Made by a program: the position numbers and the translations under genes | NCBI GenBank assembly: GCA_024231975.1 | Contig: JAAEQB010000102.1 | Coordinates: 34,936-98,935 of the forward strand | DNA: 64,000 nt | Direction of reading: 5' to 3' | Source of the DNA: Allobosea sp. | GTDB lineage: Bacteria; Pseudomonadota; Alphaproteobacteria; Rhizobiales; Beijerinckiaceae | Shown: positions 24,664 through 33,451 of the stretch, one piece after another | Layout of the letters: each line of letters opens with the position of its first letter | How positions within the stretch are numbered: the stretch's first letter is position 1 | Notes under the pieces: generated by a model | The model's database searches: none | Told to the model about the DNA's origin: nothing | What the model saw: only the letters and a program-made list of their open reading frames with translations

Positions 24664-27595
24664 CGGCGGGCATCCCGAACAGGGTCTTGTCGAGCAGGGC
24701 CTGCGTCAGATCGGCGCCGACGAGCGACGCATCCGAGAGATCGCAGCCATAGAGATTGGCCCGCAGCAGCCGCGCGCCGTCGAGATGGGCGCGGCGTGCC
24801 TGGGCGTTGAACAGATTGGCGCCGAAGAGATCGGCCCGCAGCAGGATCGCCTTGCCGAGCGAAGCCTGCTTCAGCGAGGCGAGGGCAAGATCGGCCTCGC
24901 TGAGATCGGCCTCGCCGAAATCGACGCGGTTGAAGCTCGCCCGCGCGAAGCTGGCGCGGATCAGCCGGGCGCTCCGGAACGAGCCGTTCATGCCGACGGC
25001 GCCGTCGAAGCGCGCGCCGGTGAGATCGCAGCCGGCATGAAAGCCGCTCTGCTGCAGATGCGCCCCGGAAAAGTCGGCGCCGGGCGCCTCCAGCTTCACC
25101 GCCGAGAGCTTGAACGCCTTGAGCCTGCGGGCGTCGAGCCCCTGCGCCTTGATTTCGACCAGCGCGCAACTCTCCATCACGGCATCGGCGAGAACGACCC
25201 GCGCCATGTCCGAGCGCAGGATGGTGACCCGGTCGAGCCGGGCGCTGGCGAAAGAGACATCCGACAGATCGGTCTCGATAAAGTTGGCCTGCTCCAGCTG
25301 CGCGCCGGCGAAGTCGCATTGCGCGACCTGGCTCTTCAGCCATTGCGCCCGCCGCAGGTCCGCTCCAATGAAGCGGGCGCCGCGGGCGTCGGCCGTGCCG
25401 AGATTGGCTTCCAGCATATTGGCCTGCGAGAAATCCGCTCCGCGCAGATCGGCGCCGGCGAAGACCGCACCGGTGCAATTGGCGCCGAGGAAGCGCGCGC
25501 CGCTGAGATCGCACTGCTCGAAGAAGGCGCCACTCAGGTCGAGGCCGCTGAGATCCTGGCCGGACAGGTCGGCGCCCGCCATATCGCGGCCGGCGAGGCC
25601 CTCCGCCTTCGCTGCCATGATCGCCTGGCCGAAGCGAAGCGCTGCGTCCGGCGGCAATGGCGTGATCGGATGCACTGGCTGCGGGGCTACGCGGCGCATC
25701 GTGGCCATGGCCTCGCCGAGCTGCGGTTCGAGCTGGTCGAGCTGGGCGCTCGCCCGGGCGAGCTGCGCCTTCGGCTCGGTAGGTTCCCTGGAGGCCGGCA
25801 GGATGTCATCGTCCAGCAAGATGCCGAGGAGATCGTCGAGCGACTGTCCTGGCGGCGCCAGCTCGGGGAAGGCCCGTCTCAGCTTGTCGCTCGCCGCGTC
25901 AGCCTCGGCAGGTAGCTGGATCGCCTGTCGCGGGCCCTTGTCGGCAGCCACCGCGTTCGGGATGAGATCGTCGCGCTGGGCCGCCTGTGCCCCGGCAAGG
26001 CCATCGCGCGCGGGGGCGAGCAGTGTTGCGCCCGGGCCGCTCTGGAAGCGCTGGAGAGCCTCGCGCAGCGCTGCCTCCGGATCGATTGTGCTTGGCGGCA
26101 GCTTGAAGTCCGGCGGCAGCGCGGTTGCGGCGAGGTTGGGCTGCTCCGGCAGGTCGAGCTCCGCGAGCAGGGCGTCGAGCTCGCCAAGCTCTCCGGTCTG
26201 GCGGAAGCGGTCGCCGCGGCTCGCCATGGCATGGGCCTGCGCTTCCAGCTCACGGCCGCGCTCGTCCATCTGGGCCTGGAGCTGCTGCGTGCCTTCGAAC
26301 AGGGCGGCGAAATCGATCTCGCCGCTGGCGATCTCCTCCGGCGAAGGCATCCAGGCAGGCGGCGGCTCGGCCGGCGGCAAATTCGGCATGAAGGCGGCGG
26401 GCAGGCCGGCCTTGTCGAGCGCGTCGCGCAGCACGAGTCGCTGCGCCTTCTCGGTCCGCTCGCGCTGGTGCTCGTGATGGGCCATGCGGGCGAGCCGGCG
26501 TCGCTCGACTGCCGCAGGGTCAGGCAGGGGCGAGAGGGCGCCGTCGGCGAGCACGTATTTCAGCTTCTCGGCCGGATCGCTGCGTAGCCGGAAGGCTTCG
26601 GAATAGTACTCGGGTGGGCGCGGCTCGTCGGCGAGGCGCTCATAGGCGAGCATGACATGGGTGACGTCGTCGCCGTCGATATCGTCGACCTGGCAGGCGC
26701 CGCGATAGATCAGCACGCCCTTATGGGCGCTGGGGAAGAGCCAGACTGTGTCGAGCACGTTCGGCAACTCGAAGATGCCGTCGCTACGCGCGATGAAGAT
26801 GCGGACGCGCATGCCCGGCAGGGCGCCCTCGATCACCGGATGCTCGGCCGAGAAGCCAGCGAGCCGGTAAGGCTCCTGCCCGGAGAAGTAGCCTTCGATG
26901 CGCTGGTCCGGCGTCGCGACGCAGAACAGGCGCGGATCGGCATCGGCGGCGAGCCCCGGAAAACCGTGCTTCAGCCAGCGCTCGTCATAGGTGCCGGCCA
27001 GCACCCGCCGGGAGGGATGCGCCGGATCGATCGGTCCGAGACGGATCGGCTCGGGCGAGTCCTCGGCGTTGCGGATCAACCGGTCGGGGCGCTCGATGTT
27101 CGGCAAGAGGACGATCTCGCCGGCATCGACGCGGCGGGCTGCCTCGGCGCCGCGCCCGAGCGGGTTGACCGGATGGTTGGCGCCGCCGAAGCAGCGTTCC
27201 GGCACGAGGGGCATCTCGATGAAGGGCTTGGGCGGCTCGAAGACGGGCCCGCCAGCGGTCTGGCGCCAGACACGGTCGCCGAAGACCGCCAGGCGCTTGC
27301 GAATAGTGCCGAGCGCAACGTCGAGCGAAAGGGCCGGGACCGGTTCTTCCCCCGCTGCCCGGGCGAAACCGGCGACGAGAACCTCGCCGCAGGGCTTGGG
27401 CATCGCCGCGTCGAAGATCGTGCCCGCCGGCATCTGCTCCATGGCCATCGGCCAGAGTGCGGTGTCGGGCTCGAAATCGCTGGGCTCGAGCAGCGAGAAC
27501 AGCCCGAGCGCCGAGACGACGAGCGTCGCCGAACTGCCGCGGCGCTCGACCTTGGTCAGGATGCCGAGCTTTCGTGGTTTGATGATCGTCGGCAT
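24653..27595 (-). CDS. DUF2169 domain protein fused to pentapeptide repeats
   Basis: 980 residues. The first ~330 match DUF2169 ('LGILTKVERRGSSATLVVSA', 'PFIEMPLVPERCFGGANHPV', 'TYDERWLKHGFPGLAADADP'). A long Ala/Pro/Glu-rich linker (~330-640) leads into a C-terminal block of pentapeptide repeats ('GADLRGADFSQANMLEANLG'). A DUF2169 protein of Pseudomonas aeruginosa is known as a co-chaperone that works with a DUF4123 chaperone to load a PAAR-linked T6SS effector. No DUF4123 gene occurs in this window. It is the second gene of the accessory operon, 63 bases after the OmpA-like gene. Confidence 0.85.
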   Translation of the reverse strand: MPTIIKPRKLGILTKVERRGSSATLVVSALGLFSLLEPSDFEPDTALWPMAMEQMPAGTIFDAAMPKPCGEVLVAGFARAAGEEPVPALSLDVALGTIRKRLAVFGDRVWRQTAGGPVFEPPKPFIEMPLVPERCFGGANHPVNPLGRGAEAARRVDAGEIVLLPNIERPDRLIRNAEDSPEPIRLGPIDPAHPSRRVLAGTYDERWLKHGFPGLAADADPRLFCVATPDQRIEGYFSGQEPYRLAGFSAEHPVIEGALPGMRVRIFIARSDGIFELPNVLDTVWLFPSAHKGVLIYRGACQVDDIDGDDVTHVMLAYERLADEPRPPEYYSEAFRLRSDPAEKLKYVLADGALSPLPDPAAVERRRLARMAHHEHQRERTEKAQRLVLRDALDKAGLPAAFMPNLPPAEPPPAWMPSPEEIASGEIDFAALFEGTQQLQAQMDERGRELEAQAHAMASRGDRFRQTGELGELDALLAELDLPEQPNLAATALPPDFKLPPSTIDPEAALREALQRFQSGPGATLLAPARDGLAGAQAAQRDDLIPNAVAADKGPRQAIQLPAEADAASDKLRRAFPELAPPGQSLDDLLGILLDDDILPASREPTEPKAQLARASAQLDQLEPQLGEAMATMRRVAPQPVHPITPLPPDAALRFGQAIMAAKAEGLAGRDMAGADLSGQDLSGLDLSGAFFEQCDLSGARFLGANCTGAVFAGADLRGADFSQANMLEANLGTADARGARFIGADLRRAQWLKSQVAQCDFAGAQLEQANFIETDLSDVSFASARLDRVTILRSDMARVVLADAVMESCALVEIKAQGLDARRLKAFKLSAVKLEAPGADFSGAHLQQSGFHAGCDLTGARFDGAVGMNGSFRSARLIRASFARASFNRVDFGEADLSEADLALASLKQASLGKAILLRADLFGANLFNAQARRAHLDGARLLRANLYGCDLSDASLVGADLTQALLDKTLFGMPADAP

Positions 27596-27658
27596 GAAGC
27601 TGTCTTGGTGGCTCGCAGGTGACGCTAGGGCGGGTAGACGACAGGCTGACGACGCTGC

Positions 27659-28270
27659 TCAGGGTTCGCGGGTGATCAGGATCTCGATGCGCCGGTTGCG
27701 GGCGCGCCCCTCGATGCTGGTGTTGTCAGCGATCGCCTCGGCCGAGCCGCGCCCGTCGACGGAGAGGCGCCCGCCTTCGCGCAGGGCCGGCCGGATCAGA
27801 GCCGCGACGGCCTCGGCCCGCGCGATAGAGAGCGCCTGGTTGTCGCGGAAGGGGCCGCCGGCCGTGATCGCCTGGTCGTCGGTATGCCCGACGATGCGCA
27901 CCGGCCCCTTTTCGCCGTCGATCACGCCGGCGATGCGGCGCGCCACCGGCACGAAGCCGGGCAGGGCGGTGGCCTGACCTGAGGCGAAGGTGATGAGATT
28001 GCCGACCCGGATCGCGACCCAGCCGCCGAAGGGATCGACCGTGATCGAACCGGCCTTGATCTCCTCCGCTAGTGCGGCCCGAATCCGTTCGAGCTGGCCG
28101 GGGCGTGGAGCAGGGGCCGGGGCAGGTTGCGCCGCGACCGGCTGGGGCGGCCTGGGTGCCGGCAGCAGCAATGGGATCAGCAAGGCGAGCGCCACGAGCA
28201 CCGCAATGATCGCGGCGCTGTAGAGGCCGATCTGGACGAATTTCGATCTGACCTGCGTACTCGTCGCCAT
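27659..28270 (-). CDS. OmpA-like peptidoglycan-binding membrane protein
   Basis: 203 residues from ATG 28270 (GGGGGAG upstream). One membrane segment ('LYSAAIIAVLVALALLIPLL') is followed by a Pro-rich linker and a C-terminal OmpA domain: 'ITFASGQATALPGF', 'VRIVGHTDDQAI', 'NQALSIARAEAVAALI', 'GRARNRRIEILI'. This is the form of TagL or of the detachable C-terminal domain of 'evolved' TssL. The TssL of this cluster lacks an OmpA domain, so this protein may anchor the T6SS envelope complex to the cell wall. It is the first gene of the minus-strand accessory operon. Confidence 0.85.
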   Translation of the reverse strand: MATSTQVRSKFVQIGLYSAAIIAVLVALALLIPLLLPAPRPPQPVAAQPAPAPAPRPGQLERIRAALAEEIKAGSITVDPFGGWVAIRVGNLITFASGQATALPGFVPVARRIAGVIDGEKGPVRIVGHTDDQAITAGGPFRDNQALSIARAEAVAALIRPALREGGRLSVDGRGSAEAIADNTSIEGRARNRRIEILITREP

Positions 28271-28480
28271 TGCTCCCCCCGAGCCGAGGCGACAGAACAC
28301 GATGCCGGTGACGACAGGACGATGACGGCTCACTTATTGTGGGGACGCAGCGGCACGGAATCCCTCTATATTTGAAAAATCGTATAGCGGAGTAATTAGC
28401 CGACATATTGAAACAATACTGTCAGATTTCCGCTCTAGACATGCCGGAGTGATTTCCCGGCCGCTGACGAGAGACCGTCC

Positions 28481-29080
28481 GTGACGAAGGTCCTGGGCGA
28501 TGAGACGCCTGTGCGTTTGAACGGAGAGGCCGAGGCTTCTTTGGCGGCAGAGCCGTTTCCGAAGCGGATTGCGGCGCCCGCGTCCTCGTTCCTGCCGGCC
28601 GTTCTCGTCCTCCTCGGCGTAGTCTGCCTGTTCGCGGCAGGCTCGCTCCTGTTGCGGCAGGGGCTTCGCCCAGAGGAGTTCCGGATCGTCCAACCTGCCA
28701 GCCATGCCGAACGCGAGGCGGGCTTTGCGCTCTATCGCGCCAATTGCGCGAGCTGCCACGGCGCCTTTCTCGGTGGCGCGGCCGGATGGCGCAGCGATCC
28801 GGGCGTTGCGCCGGCGCTGAATGAAAGCGGCCATGCGTCCAACCACAGCGATGCGGACCTGTTCGTCCGTATCGCGGCCGGGGCGCGCACGGCCGATGGC
28901 CGCGTGACGATGCCGGCATTCCGCAGCAGCCTGTCAGATCAGGAGATCGTCTCGGTGCTGGCCTATGTCATGTCCTGGTGGCCGGACGAAGAGCTCAGGC
29001 GCCGCGCCGGCGCCGACTGGACCTTCCAGGCGGTATGCACGCCGGCCGAGGCGCAGGTCTCCGCGAAGGCCGGGCTTTGA
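28481..29080 (+). CDS. Membrane-anchored mono-haem cytochrome c
   Basis: 199 residues from GTG 28481. A single N-terminal membrane segment ('LPAVLVLLGVVCLFAAGSLL') anchors a periplasmic class I cytochrome domain with haem motif 'CASCH' and a likely distal methionine in 'RVTMPAFRSSLSDQEIVSVL'. First gene of a four-gene redox cluster; its stop overlaps the TTG start of the next gene. It would pass electrons to the di-haem peroxidase or the cupredoxin encoded downstream. Confidence 0.87.
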   Translation: MTKVLGDETPVRLNGEAEASLAAEPFPKRIAAPASSFLPAVLVLLGVVCLFAAGSLLLRQGLRPEEFRIVQPASHAEREAGFALYRANCASCHGAFLGGAAGWRSDPGVAPALNESGHASNHSDADLFVRIAAGARTADGRVTMPAFRSSLSDQEIVSVLAYVMSWWPDEELRRRAGADWTFQAVCTPAEAQVSAKAGL

Positions 29081-30162
29081 CGCGGTCCTTTCCTCTGGCG
29101 GCAGGCGCCTGGTTACGGCGGCGAACGGTCCGACTCGCGCCTCTTTGTGCGCTGGCGGCCCTGTGCGCATCGACGGACGCCGCGCAAGCGCATGTCAAAT
29201 GGTTCGCGCCCTACAACGTTGCCGTTCCACCTGCCGCGCTCTGGGAGGTGTTTTCGGTGCCGTTCGTGATCGCCATGTCGCTGTCGATCCTCCTGATCGC
29301 GACCGTCTTCGTCGCCGATCGCGCGATGAGCGCAGGCGGCGTCGAAGAGGCCGTCGATGCGCTGTTCGAGCCGCTCAAGGCGGTCGCGCCGGGCATCATG
29401 CGCGTCAGCCTCGGCGCCTTCCTGCTCTGTCTCTGGTTGCTCGGCGGCATTCTGCTCACGCCCGAGCTGAAGACTGACAGCCAGGCCGTCTCCTGGTTTC
29501 AGCTTGTCCTGGCCATTTGCACGATCTGGTGGCGCACGACCTTCATCGCCGGCTTCGGGCTCGTCGTGCTCTATGGCCTGGCGATCGCCCAATATGGCGG
29601 CTTCCATCTGATGGACTATCCGCTCTTTCTCGGGATCGCCGCCTACCTGGTCATCCATTCGCTACGATTGGCGCAGCTGCAGCCCTATGCGCTGTCGATC
29701 CTCTATGCCGCCATGGCGCAGACGCTGCTCTGGGCCTCGGTAGAAAAATGGGCCTATGCGTCCTGGACGCTGCCGCTGCTCGCCCAGCACGAGCGCATCA
29801 CGCTCGGCATCAACCATCACATCTATGTCATGCTGGCGGGCTTCGTAGAGTTCGTCGCCGCCTTCCTGCTCCTGTTCGGCATGCTCAGCCAGCGCCTGGT
29901 CGCCGCAATGCTCCTCGGCATCTTCCTCGCCGCCATCATCGACTTCGGCAAGGTCGATGCGGTCGGCCATCTGATGATCATCGCCGCGCTCGGCGTTGCG
30001 GTGATCGAGGGAAACACGACGATCAACCACGTGATGCAAAGTGGCATCCGCTCCTATCGGATCGGCGGGCTCGAGCAGGCCGCGACCTATGTCGGCGTCC
30101 TGCTGCTCTTCTTCCTGATGTATTACGGCGCGCACGGTCTGGCCTATGGCAGCCTGGCATAG
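29077..30162 (+). CDS. Polytopic membrane protein of the redox cluster (possibly DoxX-like)
   Basis: 361 residues from TTG 29077, which overlaps the cytochrome stop as TTGA; a longer reading from 28978 runs through the cytochrome gene and is rejected. A probable signal peptide ends near 'AQAHVKWFAPYN', and about eight hydrophobic segments follow. The C-terminal part, with 'GFVEFVAAFLLLFGMLSQRL', has the look of DoxX-type quinone-linked membrane proteins, but I cannot name the family firmly. Conserved-looking His pairs ('NHHIYVML', 'VGHLMIIAAL') could bind haem or metal. It probably couples the flanking cytochromes to the membrane quinone pool. Confidence 0.7.
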   Translation: MTRSFPLAAGAWLRRRTVRLAPLCALAALCASTDAAQAHVKWFAPYNVAVPPAALWEVFSVPFVIAMSLSILLIATVFVADRAMSAGGVEEAVDALFEPLKAVAPGIMRVSLGAFLLCLWLLGGILLTPELKTDSQAVSWFQLVLAICTIWWRTTFIAGFGLVVLYGLAIAQYGGFHLMDYPLFLGIAAYLVIHSLRLAQLQPYALSILYAAMAQTLLWASVEKWAYASWTLPLLAQHERITLGINHHIYVMLAGFVEFVAAFLLLFGMLSQRLVAAMLLGIFLAAIIDFGKVDAVGHLMIIAALGVAVIEGNTTINHVMQSGIRSYRIGGLEQAATYVGVLLLFFLMYYGAHGLAYGSLA

Positions 30163-30172
30163 CGAGACATCG

Positions 30173-31321
30173 ATGGCACAACCGGCCGCCGGCATGGCGG
30201 TGGCGTCTCCACGCCTGCGCGGCTGGCGGCTGCTGGCCGGTGTCGCGATGATCCTGCTCGCTGGTTGCTCGACCATCGAGCCGCTGATTGAGAGCCCGGC
30301 CAGCCTCGACAGCGACAACTCTTCTCTGACGACCGAACAGGCTGAGCAGAAGGCAAGGGCTGCCGCGCGCGCGCTCGACATTGCCGGCCTGCGCGCCAAA
30401 TATCGTCGGCCGTCCGAACTGCCCAACGGCGCGCGCGCTTCCGCGCCGGTGGTCGCGCTCGGCGACAAGCTCTTCCACAGCACCGAATTGTCGGGCAATC
30501 GCCGCATCGCCTGCGTCAGCTGCCATCTGCCGAACGCTGCCTGGGCCGACCGCAAGGCGAAGCCGATCGCCGATAATGGCCGGCCGATGACGCGGCGCTC
30601 GCAGACACTCTACGACATGGCCTGGGCGAGCGCCTTCCTCTGGGACGGCCGGCAGGATTCGCTCGCCGGCATGGTCAGCGGGCCGATTGCCTCGCCCGAT
30701 ATCATGGGCCTGTCGCTCGATGCGATGGTCCAGCGCCTCGCTTTCTCGCCGGAATTCTCGGCCGATTTCCAGCGCGTCTATCCCAATGTCGGGCCGACGC
30801 CCGAGACGGTCTCCGACGCGCTGGCGGGCTACATGAACACCCTGCGTTCGCCTGCGACCCGCTTTGATCGCTGGGTCAAAGGCGACGAGCGGGCGCTCAG
30901 CCCGGCGGAATTGCGTGGCTTCAAGCTCTTCAATGGCAAGGCCAATTGTGTCGCTTGCCATTCCGGCTGGCGCTTCACCGACGAGGGCTTCCGCGACATC
31001 GGCCTGACGGACACGAGCGATCGCGGTCGAGGCCGGATCAAGCCGCAGATCGAGAGCCTCGCCTTCGCCTTCAAGACGCCGACGCTCCGCGGCGTCGCCG
31101 ACCGGGCGCCCTATATGCATGACGGCTCGGTCGCCACGCTCGAGGCTGTGGTCGAGCACTATGATCGCGGCGGCGTGCGCCGCCCGAGCCTGTCGCCCGA
31201 CATGTTCCCACTCGGGCTCAGCGCACAGGAGAAGAACGACCTCGTCGCCTTCATGCGCTCGCTCTCGGGGCCTGCGACATCCATCCAGACCAATGCCGAT
31301 CCGGAGGCAACGGCCCAATGA
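30173..31321 (+). CDS. Di-haem cytochrome c peroxidase, MauG/CcpA family lipoprotein
   Basis: 382 residues from ATG 30173. The signal sequence ends in a lipobox 'ILLAGC', so the protein should be tethered to a membrane as a lipoprotein. Two haem sites are present: 'RRIACVSCHLPNAAWADR' and 'KANCVACHSGWRFTDEGF'. The segment 'FKTPTLRGVADRAPYMHDGS' is typical of CcpA/MauG enzymes. The family reduces H2O2 or performs long-range protein oxidation. It overlaps the cupredoxin gene in ATGA. Confidence 0.9.
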   Translation: MAQPAAGMAVASPRLRGWRLLAGVAMILLAGCSTIEPLIESPASLDSDNSSLTTEQAEQKARAAARALDIAGLRAKYRRPSELPNGARASAPVVALGDKLFHSTELSGNRRIACVSCHLPNAAWADRKAKPIADNGRPMTRRSQTLYDMAWASAFLWDGRQDSLAGMVSGPIASPDIMGLSLDAMVQRLAFSPEFSADFQRVYPNVGPTPETVSDALAGYMNTLRSPATRFDRWVKGDERALSPAELRGFKLFNGKANCVACHSGWRFTDEGFRDIGLTDTSDRGRGRIKPQIESLAFAFKTPTLRGVADRAPYMHDGSVATLEAVVEHYDRGGVRRPSLSPDMFPLGLSAQEKNDLVAFMRSLSGPATSIQTNADPEATAQ

Positions 31322-31641
31322 AGCACGTCCCAGTCATTCTCATCGCGTTGGTCTGCACCGGCGCTGCGCCTTCGCTTGCCGGAGCGACCGAGTTCAAGGT
31401 CGCGCAGAAGGGCCAGCAGTTCAGCCCGCAGACGCTGAAGATCAAGGCCGGTGACGAGGTCGTCTTCGTCAATGACGACACCGGCACGCATAATGTCTTC
31501 TCCGAGAGCGCCACGAACAGCTTCGATCTCAAGGCGCAGCGCCCGGGCGCCAGCACCAGGGTCGCTTTCCCGAAGGCCGGCAGGGTCGATGTCCGCTGCG
31601 CCATCCATCCGTCGATGCGGATGACGATCGAGGTCGAGTGA
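31318..31641 (+). CDS. Periplasmic cupredoxin (plastocyanin-like)
   Basis: 107 residues with a Sec signal peptide ('MKHVPVILIALVCTGAAPSL', cleavage near 'AGA-TE'). The single cupredoxin domain has the four type-1 copper ligands: His in 'TGTHNVFSE', and Cys, His and Met in 'VRCAIHPSM'. It is a small blue-copper electron carrier, probably the redox partner of the peroxidase encoded just upstream. Confidence 0.9.
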   Translation: MKHVPVILIALVCTGAAPSLAGATEFKVAQKGQQFSPQTLKIKAGDEVVFVNDDTGTHNVFSESATNSFDLKAQRPGASTRVAFPKAGRVDVRCAIHPSMRMTIEVE

Positions 31642-31753
31642 CCGAGCCGGCGACGCGGCCCGCCTGCGGCTGGCGCGCAACTGTCACATGCCCATGCTCC
31701 GATGCGCCCTCTCGCCGGGTCCTGGAGAGAGGCACGAGGCCCGAGCGTTGAAG

Positions 31754-33415
31754 ATGACCGTCAAACGCAAACTCTACGGGCTCGCCGCGCTCGGCATCCT
31801 CATCGCGGCGATCGTCGCCGCTGCGGCGGTCTACGGCGTCACCGCCATGTCGAGCGCCAGCCACTCGATCTTCAACAACGCCTTGCTCGTCAACAAGAAC
31901 GTCTCGACCCTGGTCGTGCTGTTCGAGCAGAGCCGGACTTTCGTGCGCGGCATCAACGCGAGCATTAGCAAGGACGAGATCGCGCGGGCCGACGCCGCCT
32001 TCAACGTCATTGACCAGAAGCTCGCCGACACCAGCATCGACGTGTTCCGTTCGATCACCAACGAGGGCGTCCGCGAAGCGGTCACTGCCTTCATCGCCGC
32101 GCTCGACCAGTCGCGCCGGGTGGCGACCGAGATCTTCGAATCCTGGAAGGCCGGCGATGCCGAGAAGGCGGCGCGGCTCGCCGAGGAGGACGGTCGCAAC
32201 GAGGCGGCGATGCGCGAGGCGCTCTCGACGCTGACCGCCTTCCTCGACCGACTCGCCGATCAGGAGCTGAACGCCCTCGAAGAGACGCAGCGCACGACCA
32301 CGCTCGTCGCCATCGCGGTGGCGGCGGCGGTACCGTTCCTGATCGTCATTGCCTTCCTGGTCGCACGCCAGATCGCGACGCCGATCGCGGCCCTGACCTT
32401 CGCGGCGCGCGATGTCGAGCGCCGCAAATTCGAGCCGCATTCGATCGAGACCGTCGCCGGCCAGCGCAACGAGCTCGGCTCGCTAGCCCGCGTCTTCCAG
32501 AAGATGGCGATCGACGTGCAGCGGCGCGAGGAAGAACTGGAAGGGCTCGTCCACGAGCGCACGCGCGACCTCGAAACCAAGAACGAGCTGCTCGAGAAGC
32601 AGCACAAGCGGATGGAGACCGAGCTCGACATCGCCCGCTCCTTGCAGGGCGCGATGCTGCCGCAGCGCATGCCGAAGCATCCGAGCTATTCAGGCCGGGC
32701 GATCATGCGGCCGGCGCGCGAGCTGGGCGGCGATTTCTACGACTTCTTCGTGATCGGCGAGGACGAGATCGGCCTCGTGATCGCGGATGTCTCCGGCAAG
32801 GGCGTTCCGGCGGCCTTCTTCATGGCGATCTCGCGCACGGTGCTTCAGTCCAGCGCGCGCGAGGGCCGCTCGGCCGGCGATTGCCTCGCCGAGACCAATT
32901 CGATCCTGTGCGAGCAGAACCCGCTCGATATGTTCGTCACGGTTTTCTACGGCATCCTCAACCTGCGCACCGGCGAGCTCAGCTACGCCAATGGTGGGCA
33001 CAACCCGCCGATCGTGGTGCGCGAGAGCGGCGAGGTCGCCGAATTGCCCGTCACCGGCGGCATCGCCATGGGCATCATGCCCGGCTTCTCCTACGATCAA
33101 GGCAGCCTCAAGCTGGAGAAGGGCGACACGCTCTTCCTCTATACCGACGGCATCTCCGAGGCGATGGACACCGAGGGCCGCGAGTTCACGGTCGATCGCC
33201 TGGTCACCTCGCTGAGCGAGAGCCATCGCCAGTCGCTCGACATCGTCGTCTCCAACGTCACCGACGCCGTCAGCCGTTTCGTCGGCGACGCCCCCCAGCA
33301 TGACGACATCACCTATCTGGTCGTTCGCTATAAGGGCCCGCCGGAGCCGATCGAGCTCGAAACGATCAAGCGGGTCGAAGATGCCGGCACGCCATGGGCA
33401 ATGAAAGCCGTCTAA
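31754..33415 (+). CDS. RsbU-like membrane PP2C/SpoIIE phosphatase
   Basis: Ser/Thr phosphatase expected to dephosphorylate a STAS anti-sigma antagonist. 553 residues from ATG 31754; TTG 31748, 8 bases after a GAGG, is an equally good start. Order: membrane segment (8-30), four-helix sensor, second membrane segment ('IAVAAAVPFLIVIAFLV'), HAMP, coiled coil, SpoIIE domain. Metal-binding positions are intact: 'ELGGDFYDFF', 'IADVSGKGVPAAFFM', 'YANGGHNPP', 'LYTDGISEAM', 'QHDDITYLVV'. The matching kinase and STAS genes lie 27 kb away at the other end of the T6SS cluster. Confidence 0.92.
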   Translation: MTVKRKLYGLAALGILIAAIVAAAAVYGVTAMSSASHSIFNNALLVNKNVSTLVVLFEQSRTFVRGINASISKDEIARADAAFNVIDQKLADTSIDVFRSITNEGVREAVTAFIAALDQSRRVATEIFESWKAGDAEKAARLAEEDGRNEAAMREALSTLTAFLDRLADQELNALEETQRTTTLVAIAVAAAVPFLIVIAFLVARQIATPIAALTFAARDVERRKFEPHSIETVAGQRNELGSLARVFQKMAIDVQRREEELEGLVHERTRDLETKNELLEKQHKRMETELDIARSLQGAMLPQRMPKHPSYSGRAIMRPARELGGDFYDFFVIGEDEIGLVIADVSGKGVPAAFFMAISRTVLQSSAREGRSAGDCLAETNSILCEQNPLDMFVTVFYGILNLRTGELSYANGGHNPPIVVRESGEVAELPVTGGIAMGIMPGFSYDQGSLKLEKGDTLFLYTDGISEAMDTEGREFTVDRLVTSLSESHRQSLDIVVSNVTDAVSRFVGDAPQHDDITYLVVRYKGPPEPIELETIKRVEDAGTPWAMKAV

Positions 33416-33451
33416 TCTTGAGCCGGCTTTGCCTTTTATGCGGTTAGACAA

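Noticed and set aside
24050..25915. Long plus-strand open frame opposite the pentapeptide genes
   Set aside because: It mirrors the repeated codons of the pentapeptide repeats on the other strand, has no ribosome-binding site and yields a low-complexity Arg/Ala/Ser protein.
28430..28446. Possible minus-strand sigma54 site before the OmpA-like gene
   Set aside because: The -24 half is fair but the -12 half reads GAGC; too weak to claim.
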